A DNA stretch of 44,441 nucleotides from JAFHCF01 sp048497495 (GTDB lineage: Bacteria > Pseudomonadota > Alphaproteobacteria > Rhizobiales > Ancalomicrobiaceae), in assembly GCA_048497495.1 (NCBI GenBank), contig JAFHCF010000243.1:1-44441 (forward strand), written 5' to 3'. Made by a program: the position numbers and the translations under genes. The notes under the pieces are model-generated. The model saw only the letters and a program-made list of their open reading frames with translations. It did no database searches and was not told the DNA's origin. How positions within the stretch are numbered: the first letter of the stretch is position 1; each line of letters opens with the position of its first letter. This document shows, piece after piece, positions 1 through 9,907 of the stretch.

Positions 1-27
1 GCCGAAGGAGCGAACCGTCGTCGCGGC

Positions 28-885
28 TCAGGGCTTGAAGTAGGGGATCTTGTTGGGATCCGCGCCCCAGGTGGCGGCGAGATACTTGGCCGAGAGCTTC
101 TTGGTGGTGCCGTCGGCGATCAGAGCGGCCAACACCTTGTCGAGCGTGGCGACGTTGGCCGAGCCCTTCGGGAACAGCGCGCCATATTGCTCACCGGTCT
201 TGTACTGGCCGACGACCACCATCTTGCCCTTCGATTCCGCCGCCTGTCCGAGCACGATCGCCGTGTCGGTCATCGCCACGTCGATCTGATTGGCCATCAG
301 GGCGGTGAACATCGCCGGCGTGTCGGGGAACACCTTGGCGGCGGTCTTCGGCTTCACCGTCTCGGCGACGAAGTCGGCGCCGGTGGTGCCGGCCTGCACG
401 CCGATGCGCAGACCCTTCATCGCGTCGCCGTCGACCTTCTTGCCCTTCTTGGCGAGGATACCGACGTCGCTGTCGAAATAGGGGGTCGAGAAGGCCACCA
501 CTTCCTTGCGCTTGTCGGTGATCGAGATCTGCGACAGGGCGATGTCGAAGTCCTTGGTGTTGCCGGCGACCAGGGCGTCGAAGTCGACGTTCTTGACCAC
601 CACCTTGTCGAGGCCGAGGCGCCAGGCGATGTTGGCGGCGAGGCAATACTCGTAGCCGTCCTTGATCGTGTCGGGGGTGTCGCCGTTGTTCCAGCCCGGG
701 GCCGGAAGATTGGTCTCGTAGGTGAGTTGGCCGGCGCTCGCCGGCGTCATCGAGAACTCACCCTTCTTGCCGGTCAGTTCGCAATTGCCGATCTTGTCGG
801 CGGCGAGAGCTGGACCGACGAGCGTCGCCAGAGCCGTGAACGCGGCCGCGGCGACGCCGAAACGAACTTTCGACGTAACTGTCAT
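28..885 (-). CDS. ABC transporter periplasmic substrate-binding protein (polar amino acid type)
   Basis: A 285-residue secreted solute-binding protein of the family 3 type that feeds polar amino acids or related small solutes to an ABC permease. Residues 1-28 form a signal peptide (basic start, Ala/Leu-rich core, cleavage near GPALA/ADK). The mature part shows the usual two-lobe pattern, with segments such as DFDIALSQISITDKRKE near residue 115 and GIQAGTTG-like VGVQAGTTGADF in the second lobe. Its length is normal for the family. No permease or ATPase gene lies to its right, so partners must be to the left of the window or elsewhere. The ligand cannot be told from sequence alone. The start at 885 gives the complete signal peptide. 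Confidence 0.88.
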   Translation of the reverse strand: MTVTSKVRFGVAAAAFTALATLVGPALAADKIGNCELTGKKGEFSMTPASAGQLTYETNLPAPGWNNGDTPDTIKDGYEYCLAANIAWRLGLDKVVVKNVDFDALVAGNTKDFDIALSQISITDKRKEVVAFSTPYFDSDVGILAKKGKKVDGDAMKGLRIGVQAGTTGADFVAETVKPKTAAKVFPDTPAMFTALMANQIDVAMTDTAIVLGQAAESKGKMVVVGQYKTGEQYGALFPKGSANVATLDKVLAALIADGTTKKLSAKYLAATWGADPNKIPYFKP

Positions 886-1038
886 GATCGATCTGCCTCT
901 TGTGGCGAAAGGCGTTCGAGCCCGGCGGGCGCCGGGTCCGTGATCGTCATGTTAACGCCGAAATCGGAGATGGGAACCGGGAAAAATCATGACGGCGCAA
1001 CGAAGCTGCCGGAATATTATTCCTCTCGGCCCGCCCTC

Positions 1039-2652
1039 TCACCCCTTCGCCACCCGTCCTCGCCGCACGTCTCGTAAAATTTCACGCGCCGCGTTGTGCC
1101 CCGGCGCGCCCGTCACCCCGCCGCCGGGATGGGTACCCGAGCCGCACATGTAGAGTCCGGCGATCGGCGCGCGATGGTCGGCGTGGCCGAGCACCGGGCG
1201 CGCCGAGAACATCTGGTCGAGGCTGAGGGCGCCGTGGAAGATGTCGCCGCCGACGAGGCCGAACTTGCGCTCGAGATCGAGCGGCGAATGGATCTGGCGG
1301 GCGATCACCGATTTCGCGAAGCCCGGCGCCTGGGCGTCGACGGCGGCGATCATCACGTCGGCGACGGTCTCGCGCGCCTCGTCCCACGACCGCCCGTCGG
1401 GCAGCGTCGGCGAGACGTGCTGACAGAACAGCGAGGCGACGTGGCATCCCTTCGGGGCGAGGCTCGGATCGAGCGTCGAGGGGATCAGCATCTCGACGAT
1501 CGGCGCCTTCGACCAGCCGTCGCGGCGGGCGTCGATCCAGGCGTCCTCCATGTAGCGCAGCGACGGCGCCACCACGATGCCGGCGGTGTGGTGCTCGGCG
1601 GGCTCGCGGCCCGGCAGCGCGGTGAAGCTCGGCAGTTCCGACAGCGCCACGTTCATCCGGAAGGTGCCCGAGCCCGAGCGCCACGAGGCGATGCGGGCGC
1701 GGAAGTCGGCCGGCAGCGTCGCCGGATCGAGAAGCTTCTCGAAGGTGAGCTTGGGATGGAGGTTGGAGACCACCATGCGGGCGAGGATCTTCTCGCCCGC
1801 CTCGGTCACCACACCGACGGCGCGGCCGCGCTCCACCAGGATCTCGGCGACGCCGCAGCCGATGCGGATCTCGGCGCCGCGCGCCGCCGCCGAGCGCGCC
1901 ATCGCTTGGCTGATCGCCCCCATGCCGCCGAGCGCGTGGCCCCACACCCCGCGCTTGCCGTTGACCTCGCCGAAACAGTGATGCAGCAGCACATAGGCCG
2001 ATCCGGCGGCATAGGGCGAAGCGAAATTGCCGACGATGCCGTCGAAGCCGTAGATCGCCTTGATCGGATCGCTCTCGAACCACTGGTCGAGATAGTCGCC
2101 CGCCGATCGGGTGAAGATCTCCAGGAGATCGCGCTGGCCCTCGAGATCGAGCCGGCGGAAACGGTTGGCGACCTTGCCGGCGGAGAGGAGCTCGCCGAGC
2201 ATGGCGAGGAGCCCCCGTCCGGTGGTGACGTTGGGCGGCGTCTCCAAGACCAGTTCGCGCAACACGTCGGCCATCCGATCGAGCCGGTCGCCGTAGGCCG
2301 CGAGCCGCTCGGCGTCCTTCGCCGAGAACTTGGCGACTTCCGCCTCGGTGCGGCCGGGGCCGATCTTCAGATATTGCCCGTCGGGCAGCGGCAGGAAGTT
2401 GGAGAGGTGACGCTCGACCACCTCGAGCCCGTGGCCGGCGAGATCGAGATCGGCGATCACCTTCGGGTTGAGCAGCGACACGGTGTAGGCGGCGACCGAA
2501 TTGCGGAAGCCCGGATGGAACTCCTCGGTGACGGCGCAGCCGCCGACCACCTCGCGGCGCTCGAGCACCGTCACCTTCAGTCCCGCCCCGGCCAGATAGG
2601 CGGCGCTCACCAGCCCGTTGTGGCCGCCACCGACCACGATCACGTCACGCAT
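1039..2652 (-). CDS. FAD-dependent oxidoreductase, PYROXD2 / phytoene desaturase-like
   Basis: A 537-residue flavoprotein. The N-terminus has a dinucleotide-binding fold (DVIVVGGGHNGLVSAAYL, then LERREVVGG), and the C-terminus has the typical second FAD contact (LYMCGSGTHPGGGVTGAPG). This pattern matches the PYROXD2/CrtI-like amine oxidase superfamily, whose bacterial members are poorly characterised; carotenoid desaturation is not implied because no crt gene is near. An upstream in-frame start at 2703 is possible, but the start at 2652 places the FAD motif directly at the N-terminus as is usual. The Rieske oxygenase gene ends 60 bases upstream on the same strand, so the two are probably co-transcribed and may act on the same substrate. 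The substrate is unknown. Confidence 0.85.
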   Translation of the reverse strand: MRDVIVVGGGHNGLVSAAYLAGAGLKVTVLERREVVGGCAVTEEFHPGFRNSVAAYTVSLLNPKVIADLDLAGHGLEVVERHLSNFLPLPDGQYLKIGPGRTEAEVAKFSAKDAERLAAYGDRLDRMADVLRELVLETPPNVTTGRGLLAMLGELLSAGKVANRFRRLDLEGQRDLLEIFTRSAGDYLDQWFESDPIKAIYGFDGIVGNFASPYAAGSAYVLLHHCFGEVNGKRGVWGHALGGMGAISQAMARSAAARGAEIRIGCGVAEILVERGRAVGVVTEAGEKILARMVVSNLHPKLTFEKLLDPATLPADFRARIASWRSGSGTFRMNVALSELPSFTALPGREPAEHHTAGIVVAPSLRYMEDAWIDARRDGWSKAPIVEMLIPSTLDPSLAPKGCHVASLFCQHVSPTLPDGRSWDEARETVADVMIAAVDAQAPGFAKSVIARQIHSPLDLERKFGLVGGDIFHGALSLDQMFSARPVLGHADHRAPIAGLYMCGSGTHPGGGVTGAPGHNAAREILRDVRRGRVAKG

Positions 2653-2712
2653 CGATTGTTCCGATCCTGCTCGCGGGGGCCCGATCGAGCGGCCCGCCGT
2701 CATCGCCCACCG

Positions 2713-3894
2713 TCATTGATCGTCCCGCCTCAGGCTCCAGCCGCGCGGCGGCGCCCGATCGAGCCGCGCCTCCGGCACCAGCCGTCGCGTCCTGGCGGCG
2801 AAATGCCTGAGACAGACCTCCTCCGCCCCGAGCGGCCCGACCTCGTAGGCCCGCGATCCCATGCCTGCCTGCACCCGGTCGATCAGGTCGGTGTCCTCGG
2901 CGTTGACCTGCCGGTTGATCCGCCAGTTGAGCCAGCGCGCCGCCTTCATCTCGCGGCGGTCGTCGGGGAAGACGTAGGCGATCTCGCGGATCAGTGTCTC
3001 GGTCGCCGACAGGGGCACGAACTGCATGAAGTCGACCTGATCGGGATAGATGTCGAAGGCGACGTTCGGCCACAGCCGAAAATAGGTCCACAACCGTTTG
3101 CGCTCGGCCGGCAGATGGGCGACGTCGGGCAGGAACCGTTGATAGAGCCGCTCGGAGAGGTTCGCCGACGGCTCGTCCCTCAGATGACCCCACATCTTGT
3201 CGACCCATTCGCTCGCCTCGATCCGATAACCCTTGCCGAAGAGCCGGGTCAGTCCCGGATGGGCGATCGGAATATGCAGCGAATCCGAATAGTTGTCGGC
3301 GACGTTCTTCCAATTGACGGCGCGCGGCCTGAGCGTCACCCGGCCGTTGGGCACCAGCTCCTCGAAGCGATAGGGCGCGACTTCCGCAGCGTAGGGCGCC
3401 ATCATCTCGGCGACCGACGGGCCGCCGCCCTCGAGCCGGACGAAGATGAAGCCCTGCCAGATCTCCGTCTCGACCGGCTTCAAGCCGTGGTCCGCCGGAT
3501 CGATGTCGTAGCTGGCGCGGAAGGGCACCCCGACCAGCCGCCCCTGGAGATCGTAGCTCCAGGCGTGATACGGGCATTTGAGCAGGCGCCCGCAGTTGCC
3601 GGCGTCGCCGTCGAGAATGCGCGCCGCCCGGTGCCGGCAGACGTTGTGGAAGGCCCGCACCCGCCCGTCCTCGCCGCGCACAACCACGATGTGCTCACCG
3701 AGGAAATCGAAGGTGTGGAAATCGCCCGCATCGGGCACGTCGGCGAGATGGCACACCACCTGCCACGACGGTCGCAGCACGGTGTCGCATTCGACGGCGA
3801 AATATTCCGGATCGCGGTAGATCCACGCCGGCAGGCTCACCGCCCGCTCGATCGCCGCCTCGTCATCCGCCATCGTGGCCCCGTCCGCCGCCAT
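2713..3894 (-). CDS. Rieske-type aromatic ring-hydroxylating/demethylating oxygenase, alpha subunit
   Basis: About 393 residues. The Rieske [2Fe-2S] motif is clear (CRHRAA, then CPYHAW about 19 residues later). The catalytic domain has the mononuclear-iron segment NWKNVADNYSDSLHIPIAH, which supplies the bridging Asp and two His ligands, and a later Asp in YPDQVDFMQF. Such enzymes insert oxygen into aromatic rings or remove N-methyl groups from quaternary amines; the domain layout resembles both groups and I cannot choose between them. Starts at 3894 and 3873 are both reasonable; longer readings run into the intergenic repeat. No ferredoxin or reductase partner is in the window. The downstream flavoprotein gene is not a typical Rieske reductase. 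Confidence 0.87.
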   Translation of the reverse strand: MAADGATMADDEAAIERAVSLPAWIYRDPEYFAVECDTVLRPSWQVVCHLADVPDAGDFHTFDFLGEHIVVVRGEDGRVRAFHNVCRHRAARILDGDAGNCGRLLKCPYHAWSYDLQGRLVGVPFRASYDIDPADHGLKPVETEIWQGFIFVRLEGGGPSVAEMMAPYAAEVAPYRFEELVPNGRVTLRPRAVNWKNVADNYSDSLHIPIAHPGLTRLFGKGYRIEASEWVDKMWGHLRDEPSANLSERLYQRFLPDVAHLPAERKRLWTYFRLWPNVAFDIYPDQVDFMQFVPLSATETLIREIAYVFPDDRREMKAARWLNWRINRQVNAEDTDLIDRVQAGMGSRAYEVGPLGAEEVCLRHFAARTRRLVPEARLDRAPPRGWSLRRDDQ

Positions 3895-3987
3895 CCCGTC
3901 CCCCGCCCGCCCCGCTCCACGACCTGCTTGTGATACAGTCGTAAAACTAGCGAGGCTCGTCAAGAGGGGCGAAGTGGGCGGATTGGT

Positions 3988-4175
3988 GCGCGATGGTTCG
4001 AGGCACCGCCTCCGGCGGTGCGCCTCACCATGAAGCGATCGAATTCGGGTCGGAAAGCGCGAAGTCGAAGAGCACTCACAGACCCGCGAACAACCGAACG
4101 ACAGCGTTGTATTCCCGAACACTCTCGAGCGCTTCATGGTGAGGTGCCCGCGCAGCGGGCCTCGAACCATCGCGC
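3988..4175. repeat. Pair of inverted palindromic intergenic repeats
   Basis: Two copies of one repeat face each other: 3988-4037 and 4130-4175, separated by 92 bases. The copies share outer sequences (GCGCGATGGTTCGAGGC and CCTCACCATGAAGCG, complementary in the second copy), but each has its own small hairpin in the middle: GCACCGCC/GGCGGTGC in the first and GCCCGC/GCGGGC in the second. The format resembles the short palindromic intergenic elements spread through Rhizobiales genomes (from general knowledge, not checked). The pair fills most of the gap between the Rieske gene start and the GIY-YIG gene and explains why no normal gene is present at 3895-4248. Confidence 0.8.
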
Positions 4176-4248
4176 ACGCGGAACCATCGACTCCCCCGAA
4201 TTTTCGGGACTACCGCTGAAGTCGGCCCCATACCACGATCTGCGTCAC

Positions 4249-4562
4249 ATGGCGCCACGAGGCTTCGGGTCTACATCCTGAAATGCGCCGACGACAGCTA
4301 CTATGTCGGCCCCGCCCAGATCGACCTCGATCGGCGGATCGGCGAACATCAGAGTGGCACCTATATCGGCTACACCAGTCGCCGGCGGCCGGTGCAACTG
4401 GTCTGGGCCGCCGAATACGAACGCTTCGATCAGGCCATCGCTCTCGAGAGGCAGATCAAGGGCTGGAGCCGGGTCAAGAAAGAAGCGCTGACCGCCGGCA
4501 AATTCGAACGTTTGCAGGAAAAGTCGCGTCGGCGAGGCGGCCGGCCGTCGAGCGCCGGTTGA
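4249..4562 (+). pseudogene. GIY-YIG endonuclease family protein, start lost or out of frame
   Basis: From base 4263 the plus strand reads about 100 codons of a small GIY-YIG domain: VYILKCADDSYYVG, then DLDRRIGEHQSG, GYTSRRRPVQLVW and ERQIKGWSRVKKEAL, ending at 4562. The GIY-YIG signature, the catalytic-type Arg region and the family's conserved KGWSR tail are all present, and the length is typical for the single-domain family. However, this frame has no ATG, GTG or TTG between the upstream stop at 4140 and the domain. The nearest ATG (4249) is in another frame and would need one extra base to join. Either the gene is inactivated by a one-base loss, the sequence has an error, or a rare start is used. 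The 3' end lies six bases from the convergent hupT stop. Confidence 0.7.
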
Positions 4563-4568
4563 ACCGCC

Positions 4569-5937
4569 TCACCCCTCTTTCGCCTGCCCCCCGTGACGCG
4601 GTAGGACCAGGCGGAAGGCGGCGCCGTGGTTCGGCAAGTTGTGGGCGGTGAGCGAGCCGCCGTGGTCGCGGGCGATCGAATAGGAGATCCACAGGCCGAG
4701 GCCGGTGCCCTCGCCCACCATCTTGGTGGTGAAGAAGGGCTCGAAGATCTTGTCGACCACCGCCTCGTCGATGCCGCCGCCGTTGTCGGCGACCTCGATC
4801 GTCACCTCCGAGCCGTGCGAACGGGTGGTGATGGTGATGCGCGGATCGGTGGCGTGGCGAACCGCGTCGAGGGCATTGTCGATCAGGTTGAGCAAGACCT
4901 GATGGATCTGCCCCTCCTGGCCCTCCACCGTCAGGCCGGGCTCGAAGTCGGTCTCGAGCCGAGCCCGGACGTTCTTCGCCCGAACCGCCCATTGCGCCGC
5001 CGTGCCGATCAGCCGGGCGAGGTCGACCACCTCGCGCTGATTGCTGCGCGAGAACGACAGGCGCCGGAGATTCTTGACGATCTCGGAGATCCGCATCGCC
5101 CCTTCGAGCGTGCCCTCGATCAGGGGCGCCAGATCGGAGAGGATCGACTCGACCTTCATCTCCCGCTTCAGCCGCGTCACCTCGCGCGGATCGGCGCTGC
5201 CCTCGAGTTCGCGGATGTAGCGATCGAGCCCGCGCCGATAGCGCTCCAGCGTGTGGATGTTGCCGTAGACGAAGCTGATCGGATTGTTGAGCTCGTGAGC
5301 GACGCCGGCGACGAGGCGGCCGAGGCTCGCCATCTTCTCCTGCTCGACCAGCTTGCGCTGCGCCTGTTGCAGCTCGAGATGGGCCTTGTGGAGCGCCTCG
5401 TAGGCGCGGCGCAGCTCGCCGATCGGCCGGCCGGTCAAGACCGCCCCGACCCGCCGGCCGTTGTGGTCGAACCGCGCCGAGCAGTTGATCGCCATCAGAT
5501 CCGACGGCCCCGTGGGCGTGCGGAAGGAGAGTTCGAGCTCCCCCACCTCGCCCTCGACGCCGGAATTGAGCGCCACCCGCGCCGCCACCGCGTCGCTCTC
5601 CACCACCAGATCGACCAGCGGTCGGCCGACCATCTCCCCGGAGGGCCGGCCGGCGAGCCGGACGAAGGCCGGATTGACCTGGACCACCACGCCGCGCTCG
5701 TCGACCACGACGAGAATGTCGGAGACCGAGGCGATCACCGAGGAGATGAAGCCCTCCGCCGCCTCGAGCTCGGCATTCTTCGCTTCGAGATCGGACTCGT
5801 AGCGGATCAGGTCGGAATAGACCGCGTCCATCTTGGCGATGACGTCGATCCACATCGCCTCGCCTTCGCCGTCGAGCGTCGGCTCCTCGCCATGCATCAC
5901 ATGGGCGAGGAGGTTGGCGGGGCGGCGTAGGTCGGCC

Positions 5938-5948
<11 letters not shown>
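4569..5948 (-). CDS. hupT: Hydrogenase-regulating sensor histidine kinase HupT
   Basis: A 459-residue soluble kinase with no membrane segment. Residues about 65-175 form a PAS domain preceded by a coiled-coil-like stretch. The phosphoacceptor is His218 in the H-box GVAHELNNPISF, which is the form typical of HupT/HoxJ. The ATPase domain has the N box (LLNLIDNALDA), G1 (VADNGGGI), F (FEPFFTTK) and G2 (GTGLGLWIS). In the H2-sensing systems of Rhodobacter and Cupriavidus the HupUV/HoxBC regulatory hydrogenase binds this kinase and controls phosphorylation of the regulator HupR/HoxA. Its start overlaps the end of hupR by 11 bases, so it is the last gene of the long minus-strand cluster. Confidence 0.92.
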
Positions 5949-7446
<1,498 letters not shown>

Positions 7447-7455
7447 GTCTCCGCC

Positions 7456-8523
7456 TCAACAGATGCGCGGCAGCTGTTCGCCGCTCAGCCAGTCGACGAT
7501 ACGGCCGCCGCCGAAGGCGGTGGTCATCTGCACGAAGAACTGATCGTCCTCGATCACCTCGCCGATGATCGCCGCGTCGACCCCCAGCGGATGGGCCCGC
7601 ATCGCCGCGAGGATGGCTTGCGCCCCGGCCGGATCGACGACCGCGATCAGCTTGCCCTCGTTGGCGACGTTGAGCGGATCGAGCCCGAGGAACTCGCAGG
7701 CCGCCACCACCTGCGCCTTGATCGGCACGGCGTCCTCCTCGATGCGGATGCCGACCCTCGACTGGTTCGCCACCTCGTTGAGAGTGGCCGCCAAGCCGCC
7801 GCGGGTCGGATCGCGCATCAGGCGCAGCGACGCCCCACCCGCCGCGATCATCGCCGCCGTCAGCCCGTGCAGCGCCGCCGAGTCGGAGAGGATGGCGGTG
7901 TCGAAGGTGAGGTTCTCGCGGCTCGACATGATGGCGACGCCGTGGTCGCCGATCGAGCCGGAGACGATCACCTTGTCGCCGGGCCGCGCCAGATGGCCGC
8001 CGAGGACGAGGCCCTCGGCGACGACGCCGATGCCGGCGGTCGAGATGAAGACGCCGTCGGCCTTGCCGCGCTCCACCACCTTGGTGTCGCCGGTGACGAT
8101 CGGCACGCCGGCCTCGCGCGCCGCCCGGCCCATCGAATCGGCGATGCGCTTCAAGTCCGCCAGCGGGAAGCCCTCCTCGATGATGAAGCTCGCCGACAGC
8201 GCCACCGGTCGCGCCCCGCCCATGGCGACGTCGTTGACGGTGCCGTGGACGGCGAGCGAGCCGATGTCGCCGCCGGGGAAGAACAGCGGCGAGACGACGT
8301 AGCCGTCGGTGGTCATCACCATGCGGCCGCCGCTCGGCGCCGGCGCGGCGAAGGTCGCCTGGTCGTTGCCCTGCGCCAGATACTCGTTGGCGAAGGCCTC
8401 GTGGAAGATCTCGCCGATCAGCTGCGCCATGGCGCGGCCGCCCGACCCGTGCGAGAGGTCGACGCGGCCGGTCTTCAGATCCATCTTGCGGTGGCGCACG
8501 CGCGGTTCGTCGATGGCGTTCAC
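7456..8523 (-). CDS. hypE: Hydrogenase maturation protein HypE (carbamoyl dehydratase)
   Basis: HypE takes the carbamoyl group from HypF onto its C-terminal cysteine and dehydrates it with ATP to a thiocyanate, the source of the cyanide ligands of the NiFe site. The protein has the N-terminal HGSGGRAM motif, the AIR-synthase-like ATP-binding fold (DGYVVSPLFFPGGDIG region) and ends in PRIC with the required terminal Cys. I chose the GTG at 8523 because it overlaps the hypD stop (GTGA), giving 355 residues; ATG 8484 would also keep all motifs. Cytoplasmic, working in the HypCDEF pathway. Confidence 0.94.
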   Translation of the reverse strand: MNAIDEPRVRHRKMDLKTGRVDLSHGSGGRAMAQLIGEIFHEAFANEYLAQGNDQATFAAPAPSGGRMVMTTDGYVVSPLFFPGGDIGSLAVHGTVNDVAMGGARPVALSASFIIEEGFPLADLKRIADSMGRAAREAGVPIVTGDTKVVERGKADGVFISTAGIGVVAEGLVLGGHLARPGDKVIVSGSIGDHGVAIMSSRENLTFDTAILSDSAALHGLTAAMIAAGGASLRLMRDPTRGGLAATLNEVANQSRVGIRIEEDAVPIKAQVVAACEFLGLDPLNVANEGKLIAVVDPAGAQAILAAMRAHPLGVDAAIIGEVIEDDQFFVQMTTAFGGGRIVDWLSGEQLPRIC

Positions 8524-9677
8524 GACGCGATCCTCCGATCGTCCTGCTTCCTCGCCTTGTCGCGGAAGCGGCCGTAGGTCCAATGCGCCGCGCACGCCCC
8601 TTCCGACGACACCATGCACGAGCCCATCGGCGTCTCCGGCGTGCACACCGTGCCGAACAGCCTGCAATCCGCCGGCTGCTTGGCGCCGGTGAGGATCACC
8701 CCGCATTCGCACGCCGGATTGTCGGAGGCGTGGATGCGCGCGACCGCGAAGCGTTTCTCGGCGTCGAAGCGGGCGTATTCGTCGCGCAGCTGCAACGCCG
8801 AATTCTCGATGTAGCCGAGACCGCGCCACTCGAAGCGGTCGCGCAGCGAGAAGACCTCGTCGCAGAGCTTCTGGGCGGCGAGATTGCCCTCGGGCGTCAC
8901 CGCGCGGATGTACTGGTTTTCCACCGCATGGCGCCCCTCGTTGACCTGACGCACCAACATCAGCACCGATTGCATGACGTCGAGCGGCTCGAAGCCGGAG
9001 ACGACGATGCGCTGGTCGAATTCGGTGACGAAGGTCTCGTAGGGCCTGGAGCCGATCACCACCGAGACGTGGGCCGGGCCGATGAAGCCCTGGATCTTCA
9101 CCGGCGGCAGCTTGCCGGTTTGCGGCGCCTCGAGGATCGCCCGGATCGCCGAGGGCGTCAGCACGTGGTTGCAGAAGATCGAGAAGTTGGTCAGCCCCTT
9201 CTTCTCCGCCGCCTTGATCGCCACCGCCGTCGGTGGCGTCGTCGTCTCGAAGCCGATGGCGAAGAACACCACCTCGCGGTCGGGCTCGGCCTCGGCGATG
9301 CGCAGCGCGTCGAGCGTCGAATAGATCATCCGGATGTCGGACCCGGCCGCCTTGGCCTTGATCAGGCTCTGGCCCTTGGAGCCCGGCACCCGCATCAGGT
9401 CGGCGTAGGTCAGCAGCGTCACCGCGGGGTTCTTCGCCAGCTCGATCGCCTCGTCGATACGTCCGATCGGCAGCACGCAGACCGGACATCCCGGCCCGTG
9501 GATCAACCGGACGTTCGCCGGTAAGAGATCCTCGAGCCCGTAGCGCGAGATCGCGTGGGTATGGCCGCCGCAGAACTCCATGAAATGGTAGGTCCTGGCC
9601 GGATCGGCCTCGGCGCGGATGGTCTCGGCGATGGCGCGGGCGAGCTTGCCGTCGCGATATTCGTCGACGTACTTCAT
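8520..9677 (-). CDS. hypD: Hydrogenase maturation protein HypD
   Basis: HypD is the iron-sulfur scaffold on which the Fe(CN)2CO unit is assembled together with HypC. The 385 residues include the conserved FCGGHTH segment (with the essential Cys), GPGCPVCV, the CNHVLTP stretch and a C-terminal cysteine cluster (CECG, DCRLFGTVC, GSCMV, GACAAHW) that holds a [4Fe-4S] cluster. Its ATG at 9677 overlaps the hypC stop as ATGA, which fixes the start. Full length for the family. Confidence 0.95.
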   Translation of the reverse strand: MKYVDEYRDGKLARAIAETIRAEADPARTYHFMEFCGGHTHAISRYGLEDLLPANVRLIHGPGCPVCVLPIGRIDEAIELAKNPAVTLLTYADLMRVPGSKGQSLIKAKAAGSDIRMIYSTLDALRIAEAEPDREVVFFAIGFETTTPPTAVAIKAAEKKGLTNFSIFCNHVLTPSAIRAILEAPQTGKLPPVKIQGFIGPAHVSVVIGSRPYETFVTEFDQRIVVSGFEPLDVMQSVLMLVRQVNEGRHAVENQYIRAVTPEGNLAAQKLCDEVFSLRDRFEWRGLGYIENSALQLRDEYARFDAEKRFAVARIHASDNPACECGVILTGAKQPADCRLFGTVCTPETPMGSCMVSSEGACAAHWTYGRFRDKARKQDDRRIAS

Positions 9678-9907
9678 TCGGCCGCCCCCGCCAGAGCCCC
9701 GGCTTCCGCCAGCAGCGCCAATGTCTTCTCCGCCTCCTCGGCATCGATCTTCGACAGCGCGTAGCCGACGTGGATGATGACGTAGTCGCCGGGCTTCACC
9801 CCCTCGACCATGGCGAGGGAAATCACCTTGGTCACCCCGTCGAGGCTGACCTTGGCCATGTCGTCGGGGAGCAGTTCGCTCACCAGTGCGGGTATGGCGA
9901 GGCACAT
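9674..9907 (-). CDS. hypC: Hydrogenase assembly chaperone HypC
   Basis: A 77-residue HypC/HupF-family chaperone. It begins MCLAIPALV; Cys2 is the residue that binds the iron centre and the hydrogenase large-subunit precursor. The middle keeps the GVTKVISLAMVEGVKPGDYVIIHVGYAL core. HypC carries the Fe(CN)2CO group from HypD to the HupL precursor. The gene starts inside the last 28 bases of hypF and ends overlapping hypD. It is distinct from the longer paralogue HupF encoded at 17631-17933. Confidence 0.94.
   Translation of the reverse strand: MCLAIPALVSELLPDDMAKVSLDGVTKVISLAMVEGVKPGDYVIIHVGYALSKIDAEEAEKTLALLAEAGALAGAAE

Noticed and set aside
1096..3933. A 945-codon open frame on the plus strand across the flavoprotein and Rieske genes
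   Set aside because: It is antisense to two well-recognised genes. In GC-rich DNA the complementary frame often stays open. Its translation is rich in Arg, His and Asp with no domain.
7456..9744. A single 762-codon frame that joins hypE to an upstream extension
   Set aside because: The extension overlaps hypD out of phase. Real HypE begins at the GTG overlapping the hypD stop.
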